Source of the DNA: Gammaproteobacteria bacterium
GTDB lineage: Bacteria; Pseudomonadota; Gammaproteobacteria; Pseudomonadales; Halieaceae
DNA: 64,000 nt
Direction of reading: 5' to 3'
Assembly: GCA_030431585.1 (NCBI GenBank)
Contig: JAUIIQ010000002.1
Coordinates: 25,103-89,102, forward strand
Part shown: positions 39,273-48,478 of the stretch, piece by piece
Position numbering within the stretch: the first letter of the stretch is position 1
Layout: every line of letters begins with the position of its first letter
Program-made: the position numbers and the translations under genes
The notes under the pieces: generated by a model
The model's input: the letters and a program-made list of their open reading frames with translations, nothing else
What the model was told of the DNA's origin: nothing
The model's database searches: none

Positions 39273-40863
39273 CACAGAGGAATATATTGCGACGCTTACT
39301 GCGGGAGATGAGTTCAAAGGCCTGTTTCGTCGCTACGGACTGAGGTACCGCTGGTACGCGGTAATAGCCATTGTCTCAGGCAACATCGCTGCAGTATTGG
39401 CCAGCACCATCATCAACGTTGCCATTCCCTCCATCATGGGGGCCTTCGGTATAGGGCAGGAAGAAGCACAGTGGTTGTCGACGGCGAATCTTGCAGCCTG
39501 CACCATCGCCATGCTCTGCGGTAGCTGGTGTGTGCAGGCTGTCGGTCTGCGGGGAACCGTTTTCTGGATGATGGTATTGTTTCTGGCAGGGTCTGTTCTG
39601 GGAGGTCTGGCGGCCAATCCGGAGGTAATGATTGTGGCCAGAGTACTGCAAGGCATTCCCGCAGGCCTGCTGATGCCACTGTCCATCACCATTATTTTCC
39701 AGGTTTTTCCAAGCGGCAAGCAGGGCGTGGCTATGGGCATCAGCGCCATTGGCATTGTTCTGGCGCCGGCGGTCGGGCCTGCCTTGGGTGGTCTGGCGGT
39801 GGATATGTTCAGTTGGCGGTACGTGTTCTTCTTTGGTATTCCCTTTTCCCTTTTTACGATGGTTCTGGCTGTATTCTTTCTGCCCGGGCGCGCCCTAAAG
39901 CAGGCGTTGCCCGCATTTGATACGCTCGGTCTGGGGCTATTAATCGTCGCAGTGACTGCCTTGCTGATTGCCTTGAGCAATGGTGAACGAGATGGCTGGT
40001 CCTCGGACTTCATTGTGTCACTCTTCTGCCTGTTTGCCGTCTTTGCTGCACTTTTTGCCTATCGGCAATTGGTCTGTTCACACCCATTGCTCAATCTGAC
40101 CCTGTTCCTGCAACGCCAGTTTCTGGTTATGTCAGCCATCGGTTTTCTGTTTGGCGCAGGTTTGTATGCGTCAACGTACCTGGTGCCACTGTTCTTGCAA
40201 TTGGTTCAGCATATGTCGCCCACTGAAGCCGGCGCGCTGCTGATGCCGGCGGGGTTTGTGATGGTGTTAATCTTTCCTCTGTCTGGCCGACTTGCCGACC
40301 TGATGGATCTGCGCCTAATCATGACCGTTGGGGTGGGTTTTTTTGCCTTTTCCTTCAGTCTGATGGCAGGGGCTGGTGCCGGGACCAGTTTCTGGACATT
40401 CGCCTGCTGGGTTATGATAAGCCGGGTAGGCATAGGTCTGGTTATGCCCGCGTTACAGATGGGGGCATTACAGGGGATTGAGCCCCGGCACCTGACGCAG
40501 GCATCGGGCGCGTTCAGTTTCATCCGCCAGATGGGCGGCGTTTTCGGAGTCAATCTCAGCTCCGTGTTTCTGGATCATCGAACCAGCTTCCACTTTCAAG
40601 CCCTGGCCGACACGCAGCGTTACGACAACGGCCTGACGACATCATCACTTTTGATGCTGGAGCGCTACGCAACGAGCCTTGGGCACGTGGGCGTGGAGAG
40701 CTGGAACATGGCACTGCTGCAACTGGGGCTGCTGGTTCAGGCTGAAGCACTGATCGTAGGTTTCCGGGATAGTTTCATGATTCTAGCGGCGGTTTTCATC
40801 GCGACACTTGTTCCGGTTTGGCTGCTTCGATCAAAGCACCCAACGGCGAAGTCGGCTATCTGA
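39247..40863 (+). CDS. DHA2/EmrB-family MFS multidrug transporter
   Basis: AVLASTIINVAIPSIMGAFGIGQEEAQWLSTANLAACTIAM...; 14-TM-like; TTG start, overlaps emrA-like gene. Confidence 0.88.
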   Translation: MRWPLSSNDTEEYIATLTAGDEFKGLFRRYGLRYRWYAVIAIVSGNIAAVLASTIINVAIPSIMGAFGIGQEEAQWLSTANLAACTIAMLCGSWCVQAVGLRGTVFWMMVLFLAGSVLGGLAANPEVMIVARVLQGIPAGLLMPLSITIIFQVFPSGKQGVAMGISAIGIVLAPAVGPALGGLAVDMFSWRYVFFFGIPFSLFTMVLAVFFLPGRALKQALPAFDTLGLGLLIVAVTALLIALSNGERDGWSSDFIVSLFCLFAVFAALFAYRQLVCSHPLLNLTLFLQRQFLVMSAIGFLFGAGLYASTYLVPLFLQLVQHMSPTEAGALLMPAGFVMVLIFPLSGRLADLMDLRLIMTVGVGFFAFSFSLMAGAGAGTSFWTFACWVMISRVGIGLVMPALQMGALQGIEPRHLTQASGAFSFIRQMGGVFGVNLSSVFLDHRTSFHFQALADTQRYDNGLTTSSLLMLERYATSLGHVGVESWNMALLQLGLLVQAEALIVGFRDSFMILAAVFIATLVPVWLLRSKHPTAKSAI

Positions 40864-40950
40864 TCAATGCTTGCTTCGCGCAACGCAACCAACCCCGTGA
40901 TGCTGTGCCAGGGAACTAGCAGAGAGCGCGGTGTCGTAGAGGGCGCGCTT

Positions 40951-40977
40951 ATAGACTTGCTACGCAAGCCTGTCTAT
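40951..40977 (+). terminator. Possible terminator hairpin downstream of the EmrB-like gene
   Basis: atagac-ttgc-tac-gcaa-gcct-gtctat imperfect hairpin followed by tcttgtt. Confidence 0.3.
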
Positions 40978-41012
40978 TCTTGTTGATCCCGTCCCTATTG
41001 GCATCCGCTTCC

Positions 41013-42284
41013 ATGACTACAAACAGTTTTAGCCCCAGGTATCGCGCCTGGGTCCTGTTCATTCTGTGGGTGACCTACATACTCAATTTTGTTGATCGGC
41101 AGCTGGTTACTATTCTGCTGGAACCGATCAAGCTGGAATTTGGTGCCAGCGACACGGCCATGGGTTTTATGACCGGGTTTGCGTTTGCGCTGTTTTATGC
41201 GAGTTTGGGTGTCCCGGTAGCGCGTCTCGCTGACCGTTGGTCCCGGCGCAACGTTATCGCTATTTCAGTGGGATTGTGGAGTGCAATGACAGCCCTGTGT
41301 GGCATGGCCGGGAGCTTCTGGCAGCTCGCGCTGGCGAGAGTGGGCGTGGGCATAGGTGAAGCGGGTGGCACGCCACCCTCACACAGCTTGCTCGCTGACT
41401 ACTTCCCTCCCCAGCAACGCGCGACGGCTTTGAGCATTCACGCGACCGCCACGCAGTTCGGTATTCTTATCGGCATGCTGGGCGGTGCCATTGTGGCGGC
41501 TGAGTATGGTTGGCGGATGGCGTTTATATTCTTTGGTATCCCCGGAATAATTGTTGCGCTGTTGGTGGCGTTCACCGTGAGGGAGCCAGCCCGGCATACG
41601 CCCCTTGGCACTACCAGTATGCTGGAAGACATCAGGCATATCTGGGCTTTGCCCGGCTTCTCGTTGATCGCGATGGCCGGTGCCACGACCGCTCTGGCTG
41701 CCTATGGCCTGGGTACCTGGTCGCCCAGCTTTTTGATGCGTACGCACGGCCTGAGCCTCGTGGAAACCGGGTTTCTGCTGGGCGGTGCAGGAGCGGTGAG
41801 TGGCATTGTCGGTGCTGTGACAGGCGGCATCCTCTGTGACCGGCTGAGCAAACGCGACAAGCGTTGGCAGCTTTGGCTGCCGGCTGCCGGGGCCTTCGCC
41901 ACGGCTCCGCTGATGCTGTGCTTTCTGCTTTGGCCTGAGTCGCAGCAGTTTGCCGTGGCAGGCTCACTGGTACCGGTTGCCATTATCTTTACGCTGCTGG
42001 GCGGGGTGGTCGCTGCGTTCTGGATTGGTCCAACCTACGCGGCAATACAAACTCTGGCGCCAGGTAATATGCGCGCACAGGCTGCGGCCATTTTCATGTT
42101 CATGTTCAACCTTGTGGGTATGGGGCTGGGGCCGCTGGTGATCGGCATGTTAAGTGACGCCCTGGAACCTTTTTACGGTACGGATAGCTTGCGCTACGCC
42201 ATGTCTATCAGCCTGTCACTGGTACTGTTGGGTGGTTTCCTGTTCCTGCGCGCTGCACCGAAGTATGTCTCTGCAAGTCAGTGA
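41013..42284 (+). CDS. MFS transporter
   Basis: NFVDRQLVTILLEPIKLEFGASDTAMGFMTGFAFALFYASLGVPVARLADRWSRRNVIA. Confidence 0.88.
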   Translation: MTTNSFSPRYRAWVLFILWVTYILNFVDRQLVTILLEPIKLEFGASDTAMGFMTGFAFALFYASLGVPVARLADRWSRRNVIAISVGLWSAMTALCGMAGSFWQLALARVGVGIGEAGGTPPSHSLLADYFPPQQRATALSIHATATQFGILIGMLGGAIVAAEYGWRMAFIFFGIPGIIVALLVAFTVREPARHTPLGTTSMLEDIRHIWALPGFSLIAMAGATTALAAYGLGTWSPSFLMRTHGLSLVETGFLLGGAGAVSGIVGAVTGGILCDRLSKRDKRWQLWLPAAGAFATAPLMLCFLLWPESQQFAVAGSLVPVAIIFTLLGGVVAAFWIGPTYAAIQTLAPGNMRAQAAAIFMFMFNLVGMGLGPLVIGMLSDALEPFYGTDSLRYAMSISLSLVLLGGFLFLRAAPKYVSASQ

Positions 42285-42329
42285 GCCAGCCCCAGGGCTT
42301 GGTTAAAGCACAGGCTAATGCCGCTGCAG

Positions 42330-43097
42330 TCAGGAGGTCAGGTCCAGGCGCATGATCACCTCACCGTCTACCGTGTCACCGGTTTCAACAAAACCCAGCC
42401 CTCGGTAGAAATTGGCAGGCCCCTGCTCGTGGTCAATATAACTCAGCAGCAGTTCCGTCGCTTCCGGTCGTGTCCGCACATAGTTCACCACCTGCTCCAT
42501 CGCCCTGGCGCCTATGCCCCGGCGCTGAAAATGCGGAGCAATCATCAATCTCCAGAGAAAATACTCAGGCTTGGTATCGTCATCGTCCAGCATGACAAAT
42601 CCTGCGGGGCTGTTCCCGACATAGATAGCGCGATACCAGGCGTGGGGATGAAACAGTGCCTCAGCCAGAGAATAGGCGTTCGGCGCGACAAAGGTATTTT
42701 GCGGGTAGCTCACCAGTTCGCTGAGTAAGCATATTCCGGTAACCGTTCTGGAGTTTATCTGCTGCAGGCTGACGTCTGTGCCGGGCTTCATGCGCGCAGT
42801 AATCCTCGCCTGCAGTGACTGCAGCGAAGTGGTAAAGCGCGCCTCAAGCGACGGGCGCTCTGCCACGGCTTCGCGAATGATGTGCAGCCCGGTAGGCCAC
42901 CAGTGGCTGTCGTGGTCATCGGGCGCCATTAGCTCTCGCAGCACAACGCGCTCAGCGAAATTAATCCGGTAGATGAATTCTGGCGGATAAGTGGAGCGCA
43001 GGCAGTTTACTGCGTCTATCAATTCTTCCACCCGTGCAGCAAGGTCCCGTGGAAGTTCACTGGCGCGGAACTGGTCTACAAGTTGTCCGTTGTTCAC
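42330..43097 (-). CDS. GNAT family N-acetyltransferase
   Basis: FLWRLMIAPHFQRRGIGARAMEQVVNYVRTRPEATELLLSYIDHEQGPANFYRGLGFVETG. Confidence 0.88.
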   Translation of the reverse strand: MNNGQLVDQFRASELPRDLAARVEELIDAVNCLRSTYPPEFIYRINFAERVVLRELMAPDDHDSHWWPTGLHIIREAVAERPSLEARFTTSLQSLQARITARMKPGTDVSLQQINSRTVTGICLLSELVSYPQNTFVAPNAYSLAEALFHPHAWYRAIYVGNSPAGFVMLDDDDTKPEYFLWRLMIAPHFQRRGIGARAMEQVVNYVRTRPEATELLLSYIDHEQGPANFYRGLGFVETGDTVDGEVIMRLDLTS

Positions 43098-44083
43098 ACG
43101 GGGCTTCCCGCTGCACTGAGGTAGTGCACGCTGAATAGCTGCTGTTGGTCCAGCCAGCTTGCCTGCATCGACATTCCGGCTTCAGCGGCCAGCTCGGCGA
43201 AGCCTTCTACTGTATATTTGTAGGAGTTTTCTGTGTGGATCGTCTCGCCAGCGTCGAACTCAATATACTGGCCATTGCAGCGTACCGCTTGCACGGAATC
43301 GCTCACCAGATGCATCTCGATTCGCTTTTCAGCTTCGTTGTACCAGGCTTTGTGGCTGAAACGGCCTTCATCGAACTCGGCATCGAGTATTTCGTTGAGA
43401 CGGCTGAGAACGTTCAGATTGAAGCGTGCGGTAACGCCGCTGGTATCGTTATAGGCCGCGTGTAGACGTTGACTGGACTTGTGCAGATCAACACCTATAA
43501 GCAGCCCCCCATCCTCACCAATAAGGTGACGGACTTTCTTCAGAAAGATCGTTGCTGCCTGAGGTTCCAGGTTGCCAATGGTAGAACCCGGGTAGAAAAC
43601 CACCCGTTTGCCGGCCGGAAGGTTATCCGGGAAAGGCCAGTCCTGATTAAAGTCGGCGCAGATCGCCATGATCTGCAGCCAGGGATACTCATGTCCCAGT
43701 TGCACTGCGGTTTCGCGCAGGAAGTCTGCGGAGATGTCCAGCGGCAGATACGCCGCTGGCCGCAGTGTGTCCAGCAGCAGCCTGGCTTTTTCGCAGCTGC
43801 CGCTACCGGGTTCGATAAACAGGCAGCCGTCGCCGCAGTGCTGTGCGATTGCCTGCTGGTTTGCCTTCAGAATGCCTATCTCCGTGCGCGTAGGATAGTA
43901 CTCGGGCAACTCGGTAATCTGTTCAAACAGTTGTGAACCGGCAGCGTCGTAGAACCATTTAGGGTCTACCTTCTTTTGAGTCTGTCGCAGCCCCGCAAGC
44001 AGCTCGCTGCGACTGTTGCCAAGCGCCGGTTGTGCGTCGTAAAACTCAACGTTGGGAGCGACGACTCTGGCTTGATCCTGCAT
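43094..44083 (-). CDS. egtD: L-histidine N(alpha)-methyltransferase EgtD
   Basis: KKVDPKWFYDAAGSQLFEQITELPEYYPTRTEIGIL, IEPGSGSCEKARLLLDTL, FYPGSTIGNLEP. Confidence 0.93.
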   Translation of the reverse strand: MQDQARVVAPNVEFYDAQPALGNSRSELLAGLRQTQKKVDPKWFYDAAGSQLFEQITELPEYYPTRTEIGILKANQQAIAQHCGDGCLFIEPGSGSCEKARLLLDTLRPAAYLPLDISADFLRETAVQLGHEYPWLQIMAICADFNQDWPFPDNLPAGKRVVFYPGSTIGNLEPQAATIFLKKVRHLIGEDGGLLIGVDLHKSSQRLHAAYNDTSGVTARFNLNVLSRLNEILDAEFDEGRFSHKAWYNEAEKRIEMHLVSDSVQAVRCNGQYIEFDAGETIHTENSYKYTVEGFAELAAEAGMSMQASWLDQQQLFSVHYLSAAGSPV

Positions 44084-44100
44084 GCTATTTTTTTCCTTGT

Positions 44101-45348
44101 TCAAGATTCGCTGTTTCGCGCCAGGCGAATGCCGCTGAACTGCCAGCGATCCGGTGGGTAAAAGAAGTTGCGGTAACTGCAGCGCACGTGTTCCGCCTTG
44201 GATACGCAGGACCCACCCCGGAGCACCCACTGGTTACTCATGAATTTGCCATTGTACTCGCCGATCGCACCAGCTGATGGTTCGTAGCCTGGGTAGGGAG
44301 AGTAAGCGCTTTGGGTCCACTGCCAGCAGTCACCGTACAACTGTTGCAAGCCGCTGCCGCTCGCGGGCCGTGGATGATAGTGGCCACTGTCTACACCCTG
44401 CGCCGGAGGTGCGGACTTCGCCGCAGCCAATTCCCACTCGTGTTCTGTTGGTAGCCTTGCACCAGCCCAGCGGGCGTAGGCATCCGCCTCATAGCCGCTG
44501 ATATGGCAAACGGGGTTCGACGGTGATCTTGTCTGCACGCCGTGCAGCGTGTATTCCAGCGACTCGCCATCGCGGTCAATCCAGTAGAGAGGTGCTTGCC
44601 AGTTTCCCGTCTGTGCGCTGTCCCAACCGTCCGCCAGCCAGAGTTCAGGGCGTCGATAACCGCCGTCATCGATGAATGCGCTGAACTCTTCATTGGTAAC
44701 CAGGCGACTGGCGAGTTCAAACGGTTGCAGGAAGACTTGATGGCGTGGCAACTCATTGTCAAAGCAGAAGCCGTCGCCGTCATAACCCGTCGCTACCAGG
44801 CCTCCGGCGTACGCCAGCCAGGCTATGGCGTGGCTGGCACTTGAGGGCGCTTCGGGCTTCGGGAGATAGGCCGGAAGTAATGGATTGACCGAGAAAGAGT
44901 ATTTCAAGTCAGTAAAAAACAGTTCCTGATGCTGGCGTTCATGCTCTATACCCAGCTCAATACGTTGCCGTATTGCGTTACTGTCAGCAGGGCTCTGTTG
45001 CGTCAGCAGTCGCCCTATAGCGGCGTCGACGTGCTCGCGGTAATGGTGAATCTCCTCAGTGGTGGGCCGAGTTAGCAGGCCGCGCCGCGGCCTGGGGAAT
45101 TGCTCGCCTATGCCGTTGTAGTAGGAGTTGAACAGCACTTCATAACGTTCCTCCGGCGTGTGGTAATCCTGCAGGAAAGGCTTGAGCAGGAAGGTCTCAA
45201 AAAACCAGGTGGTATGAGCAAGGTGCCATTTTGGCGGGCTGGTGAAAGCCTCTGCCTGCAGGCTGTAGTCTTCCGGCAGAAGTGGCTCGCAGAACGCCAG
45301 GGATTGTGCCCGTGTGTCGCGAAATCGTTGCAGCAGTTGTGAAGTCAT
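44101..45348 (-). CDS. egtB: Ergothioneine biosynthesis protein EgtB (iron-dependent sulfoxide synthase)
   Basis: DinB-like HLAHTTWFFETFLL and HERQHQELF iron motif; FGE-sulfatase-like C-terminus ending CSYRNFFYPPDRWQFSGIRLAR. Confidence 0.93.
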   Translation of the reverse strand: MTSQLLQRFRDTRAQSLAFCEPLLPEDYSLQAEAFTSPPKWHLAHTTWFFETFLLKPFLQDYHTPEERYEVLFNSYYNGIGEQFPRPRRGLLTRPTTEEIHHYREHVDAAIGRLLTQQSPADSNAIRQRIELGIEHERQHQELFFTDLKYSFSVNPLLPAYLPKPEAPSSASHAIAWLAYAGGLVATGYDGDGFCFDNELPRHQVFLQPFELASRLVTNEEFSAFIDDGGYRRPELWLADGWDSAQTGNWQAPLYWIDRDGESLEYTLHGVQTRSPSNPVCHISGYEADAYARWAGARLPTEHEWELAAAKSAPPAQGVDSGHYHPRPASGSGLQQLYGDCWQWTQSAYSPYPGYEPSAGAIGEYNGKFMSNQWVLRGGSCVSKAEHVRCSYRNFFYPPDRWQFSGIRLARNSES

Positions 45349-46178
45349 GCTTCGCTGTCTCCTGTTACTGCCGCAACCCGGCCACCTACCCAGGTGCGGT
45401 TATTCCGGAAGCGACTATGTAGCCAGCCGCCAGCGGGGGAGCACTGTAGAGCAGTGAGCTCTGGTCCCAGGCCGCGGTCTTGCCAGTATGCCGACAGCAC
45501 CCGCATTGCCGAGCCAGTGGCGGTATCTTCCGGGTTGCCATACTGTGGCGCAAAGTAGCGGTAGTGAATATTCTCCGGGCTACGCCCAGGGCTGGATTGG
45601 CAGGTGAGCACCAGGGCGCGCCGGGTGTGCGCCGCGAGTGCATCACCCGGCCCCGGTATCGCTCTCAAGTCCGTATCCAGTTGTGTTTCCACTATCAGGT
45701 AGCCGTCTTCCGGGCCGGCGAGCGCCGCGTGAAGTGGCACTACCCCCAGTAGCTGATTCGTCCAATCAGGTGCCTGTATTGTGTTTATCTCCGGCGTAGT
45801 AAAGGCCAGCCATATCAGGCCTTCTGACCTGCAACAGGGGATGTCCTGCTCGCCTGCCTGCAGTGTGCCCGGCGTTCCCCAGACTCCAGTCCACATTGAC
45901 GCACAGCTCAATAGACCGTGGCCGCAGCACTGAATGAGAAGTCCTGATGGTCCCCAGCAACGCACGGCAGCACGCCTGTTTCCCGCCGGCCAGGTAACGC
46001 ACTGTGTTGTCCCGGTCGCGTTTGGAGCGGTTTCGGGGGCAGCGTGCGCGGGAATAACCAGGCAGGCGTTGCCGCGTGCGCCTGCGCTAGATCCGTCAGT
46101 GGGATGGCGGCAGAATGCATGGAACTGCAGGGCTGGTGGTAAAGAAAGGATGGTTTGTCTGCCGGTGGGCTTAATCAT
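45345..46178 (-). CDS. PhzF-family isomerase/epimerase
   Basis: YFAPQYGNPEDTATGSAMRVLSAYW: PhzF signature; ATGA overlap with egtB. Confidence 0.82.
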   Translation of the reverse strand: MIKPTGRQTILSLPPALQFHAFCRHPTDGSSAGARGNACLVIPAHAAPETAPNATGTTQCVTWPAGNRRAAVRCWGPSGLLIQCCGHGLLSCASMWTGVWGTPGTLQAGEQDIPCCRSEGLIWLAFTTPEINTIQAPDWTNQLLGVVPLHAALAGPEDGYLIVETQLDTDLRAIPGPGDALAAHTRRALVLTCQSSPGRSPENIHYRYFAPQYGNPEDTATGSAMRVLSAYWQDRGLGPELTALQCSPAGGWLHSRFRNNRTWVGGRVAAVTGDSEA

Positions 46179-46225
46179 TAGACTGAAAGGATAGCAGTTT
46201 TTCCGGGGTTTATACGCCCAACGGC

Positions 46226-47719
46226 TCAATTGAGCAGATGTGAAGGTACAACAGCGCGCTCTATCCATTCGAAGATCAGCTCTGCTGCTATAGCCAGAGC
46301 CGCAGCAGGCAGGGCGCCTTCCAGAATCAGCCGGTTTTCGTTCAGGTTGAGCCCGGTAATTATCGGTTCCCCAAGGCCTCCCGCTCCCACAAACGCAGCG
46401 AGGGTCGCAGTGCCAATGCTGACTATGGCGGCGGTTTTTATCCCTGCAAGCAGCGTTGGCATTGCCAGCGGCAGTTCAATGTGCCACAAGCGCTGCAAAT
46501 CGGTGAGGCCCATCCCCCTGGCAACCTGGCTCAGCAGAGGGTCGACGCTGAACAAGCCGATGAGTGTGTTGCGAATAATCGGCAGCAGTGAGTACAGAAA
46601 TAGCGCAATGATCGCCGGGGCCTCTCCCAGCCCGACCAATGGAATCAGCAGGGCCAGTAAAGCCAGCGCGGGTATGGTCTGTATCAGTCCGCTCACGTAA
46701 AGCAGCGCCCGGGCAGCCCTGTTAAAACGCGACAGTAGCAATGCGACGGGAATGGCCAGGGCACAGGCAAGAAGCAGTGCGATACCGGTCAGCTTAAGAT
46801 GAGTGAGCGTGTACCCGAGCACGCGTTCGCTGCGCGTTCTGGCCACGTGGGCCGGGGCGGAAATCAGCCCCTGCTCGCGCAGGAAGGTGCTGGCTGCAGC
46901 TGCCGGCGACATGCCTTTACTGGCCACGGCATTGTTCAGGCTCTGCATCGTGTCCCGGTCGATCAGCGAGTTCAGGCGTGCAAGTGCCTGGGCTGCCTCG
47001 GGTGGGAGGTCGCTTCTGGCGAGCAGCACTGCGCTGTAGTCCGGGAAGAAGTTGCGGTTGTCCTGCAACAGTAAAAGGTCGCGCACCCCCAGTTCGCCGT
47101 CGGTTGTATAGGCGTCGGTAATGTCCAACTGGCCAGCCTCAATCGCGGCATAGGCCAGAGCATGTTCTATCCCCGTCGGCTGCAGACCCAGCTGATATGC
47201 CTGGCGCAGCGCCGGCCAGCCATCCTCGCGACTGAGAAATTCGTGTGAGAAGGCCGTGCGCAACCCGGGGTGTTCGCCCAGGTCACTGATGAAACGCAGC
47301 CCTGACGCACGTGCAACGGGCCCCGATACGGCTATGGCATAGCTGTTATCAAAGCCCAGAAAAACCTGCAACTCGAGTTTCTCTGCCCGCAGCGCCGCGA
47401 CCAATTGAGCCGCATCCAGCCCGGGCTTTCCCAGTATCGCCTGGGTAAGCGTGCCGGTGTACTCGGGGTAAATGTCGATGGCGCCAAGCTTCAGTGCCTC
47501 GTAGGCCACCAGCGTGCCGCCAAGGCCCAGCTTGCGCTCTACCGTGAAGCCGGAGTTTTCCAGGAGTTGCGCCGCCACCTCGCCCAGAATATAGCTTTCG
47601 CTGAAGGTCTTTGAGCCTATGCGCAGTGGCTGTTCTGCGGTTGGTGCATTCGCAGCGCCGGCGAGGGCGACGCCCATTGCCAGTAGCACCAGACCAACCG
47701 TCAGGGAAAAATGTCGCAT
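46226..47719 (-). CDS. Fused substrate-binding domain + permease, glycine betaine/ergothioneine-type ABC transporter
   Basis: N-terminal signal peptide and OpuAC-like SBP (IGSKTFSESYILGEVAAQLLE...GAIDIYPEYTGTL) then OpuCB/ProW-like TMD (IALLLACALAIPVALLLSR...QTIPALALLALLIPLVGLG...GAGGLGEPI). Confidence 0.9.
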   Translation of the reverse strand: MRHFSLTVGLVLLAMGVALAGAANAPTAEQPLRIGSKTFSESYILGEVAAQLLENSGFTVERKLGLGGTLVAYEALKLGAIDIYPEYTGTLTQAILGKPGLDAAQLVAALRAEKLELQVFLGFDNSYAIAVSGPVARASGLRFISDLGEHPGLRTAFSHEFLSREDGWPALRQAYQLGLQPTGIEHALAYAAIEAGQLDITDAYTTDGELGVRDLLLLQDNRNFFPDYSAVLLARSDLPPEAAQALARLNSLIDRDTMQSLNNAVASKGMSPAAAASTFLREQGLISAPAHVARTRSERVLGYTLTHLKLTGIALLLACALAIPVALLLSRFNRAARALLYVSGLIQTIPALALLALLIPLVGLGEAPAIIALFLYSLLPIIRNTLIGLFSVDPLLSQVARGMGLTDLQRLWHIELPLAMPTLLAGIKTAAIVSIGTATLAAFVGAGGLGEPIITGLNLNENRLILEGALPAAALAIAAELIFEWIERAVVPSHLLN

Positions 47720-48456
47720 CAGGGTGCCTCGATCAGTAGTTGTCGCAGAATCGCTTGCGGATCTTGTCCGGGGTGCTGGCTGAGCAGGTCTGCGCTGCTC
47801 AGGCGGTGCAGAATCCTGCCTGCCTGCATGACAACGATGTGTTCAGCAAGTAACACGGCCTCACGCATATCGTGCGTGACCAGTACAGTGGTACTGGGCT
47901 CGGCCTGGTGCAGAGCGAGAAGCTGGTGCTGTATATCCTCCCTGGTGATCGGGTCTATGGCGGCGAAAGGCTCATCCAGTAACAGCACCTCGGGTTGCAA
48001 CATCATCGCCCGGCACAGGCCTACCCGTTGTTGTTGCCCGCCGCTGAGTTGATGAGGGTAGCGGTCCAGATGTTCTGGTCGCAACTGACTCAGGGTCATC
48101 AGTTGTTCGCAGCGCGCGTTTAGCTGTGGCTCGCTTCTTCCCTCCAGCCTGGCCAGCAGCGTGATATTTTGCCGCGCTGTCAGGTGCGGGAACAGGCCGT
48201 TCCCCTGCACCGCGTAGCCCAGTCTGCGTCGCAGGGCTGGTAGGGCATTGTAGTTTATAGCCTCGCCAAACAGCTGAACTTCTCCGCTGTCAGGGCGTAT
48301 CAGGCCATTACACAGCTTGAGCAGTGAGGACTTGCCACAGCCGCTGGCGCCTATAACAGCGGTGATGGCGTTGTCGGGGAATTCGAGACTCACGTTATCC
48401 AGCGCGATGGCACTGCCGTAACGCTTACTGGCTGATGTTATGCGCAGTGCTGTCAT
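47719..48456 (-). CDS. ABC transporter ATP-binding protein (OpuCA/ProV-like)
   Basis: ASGCGKSSLLKLCNG Walker A, LSGGQQQR signature, LLDEPFAAID; TGATG coupling to the SBP-permease. Confidence 0.92.
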   Translation of the reverse strand: MTALRITSASKRYGSAIALDNVSLEFPDNAITAVIGASGCGKSSLLKLCNGLIRPDSGEVQLFGEAINYNALPALRRRLGYAVQGNGLFPHLTARQNITLLARLEGRSEPQLNARCEQLMTLSQLRPEHLDRYPHQLSGGQQQRVGLCRAMMLQPEVLLLDEPFAAIDPITREDIQHQLLALHQAEPSTTVLVTHDMREAVLLAEHIVVMQAGRILHRLSSADLLSQHPGQDPQAILRQLLIEAP

Positions 48457-48478
48457 GTCTGCTCTTTGCCATACCTGT

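Noticed and set aside
43094-44230. Upstream start of the EgtD ORF (44230)
   Set aside because: N-terminal extension MGAPGWVLRIQ... overlaps the EgtB coding region and is not EgtD-like; MQDQARV at 44083 preferred
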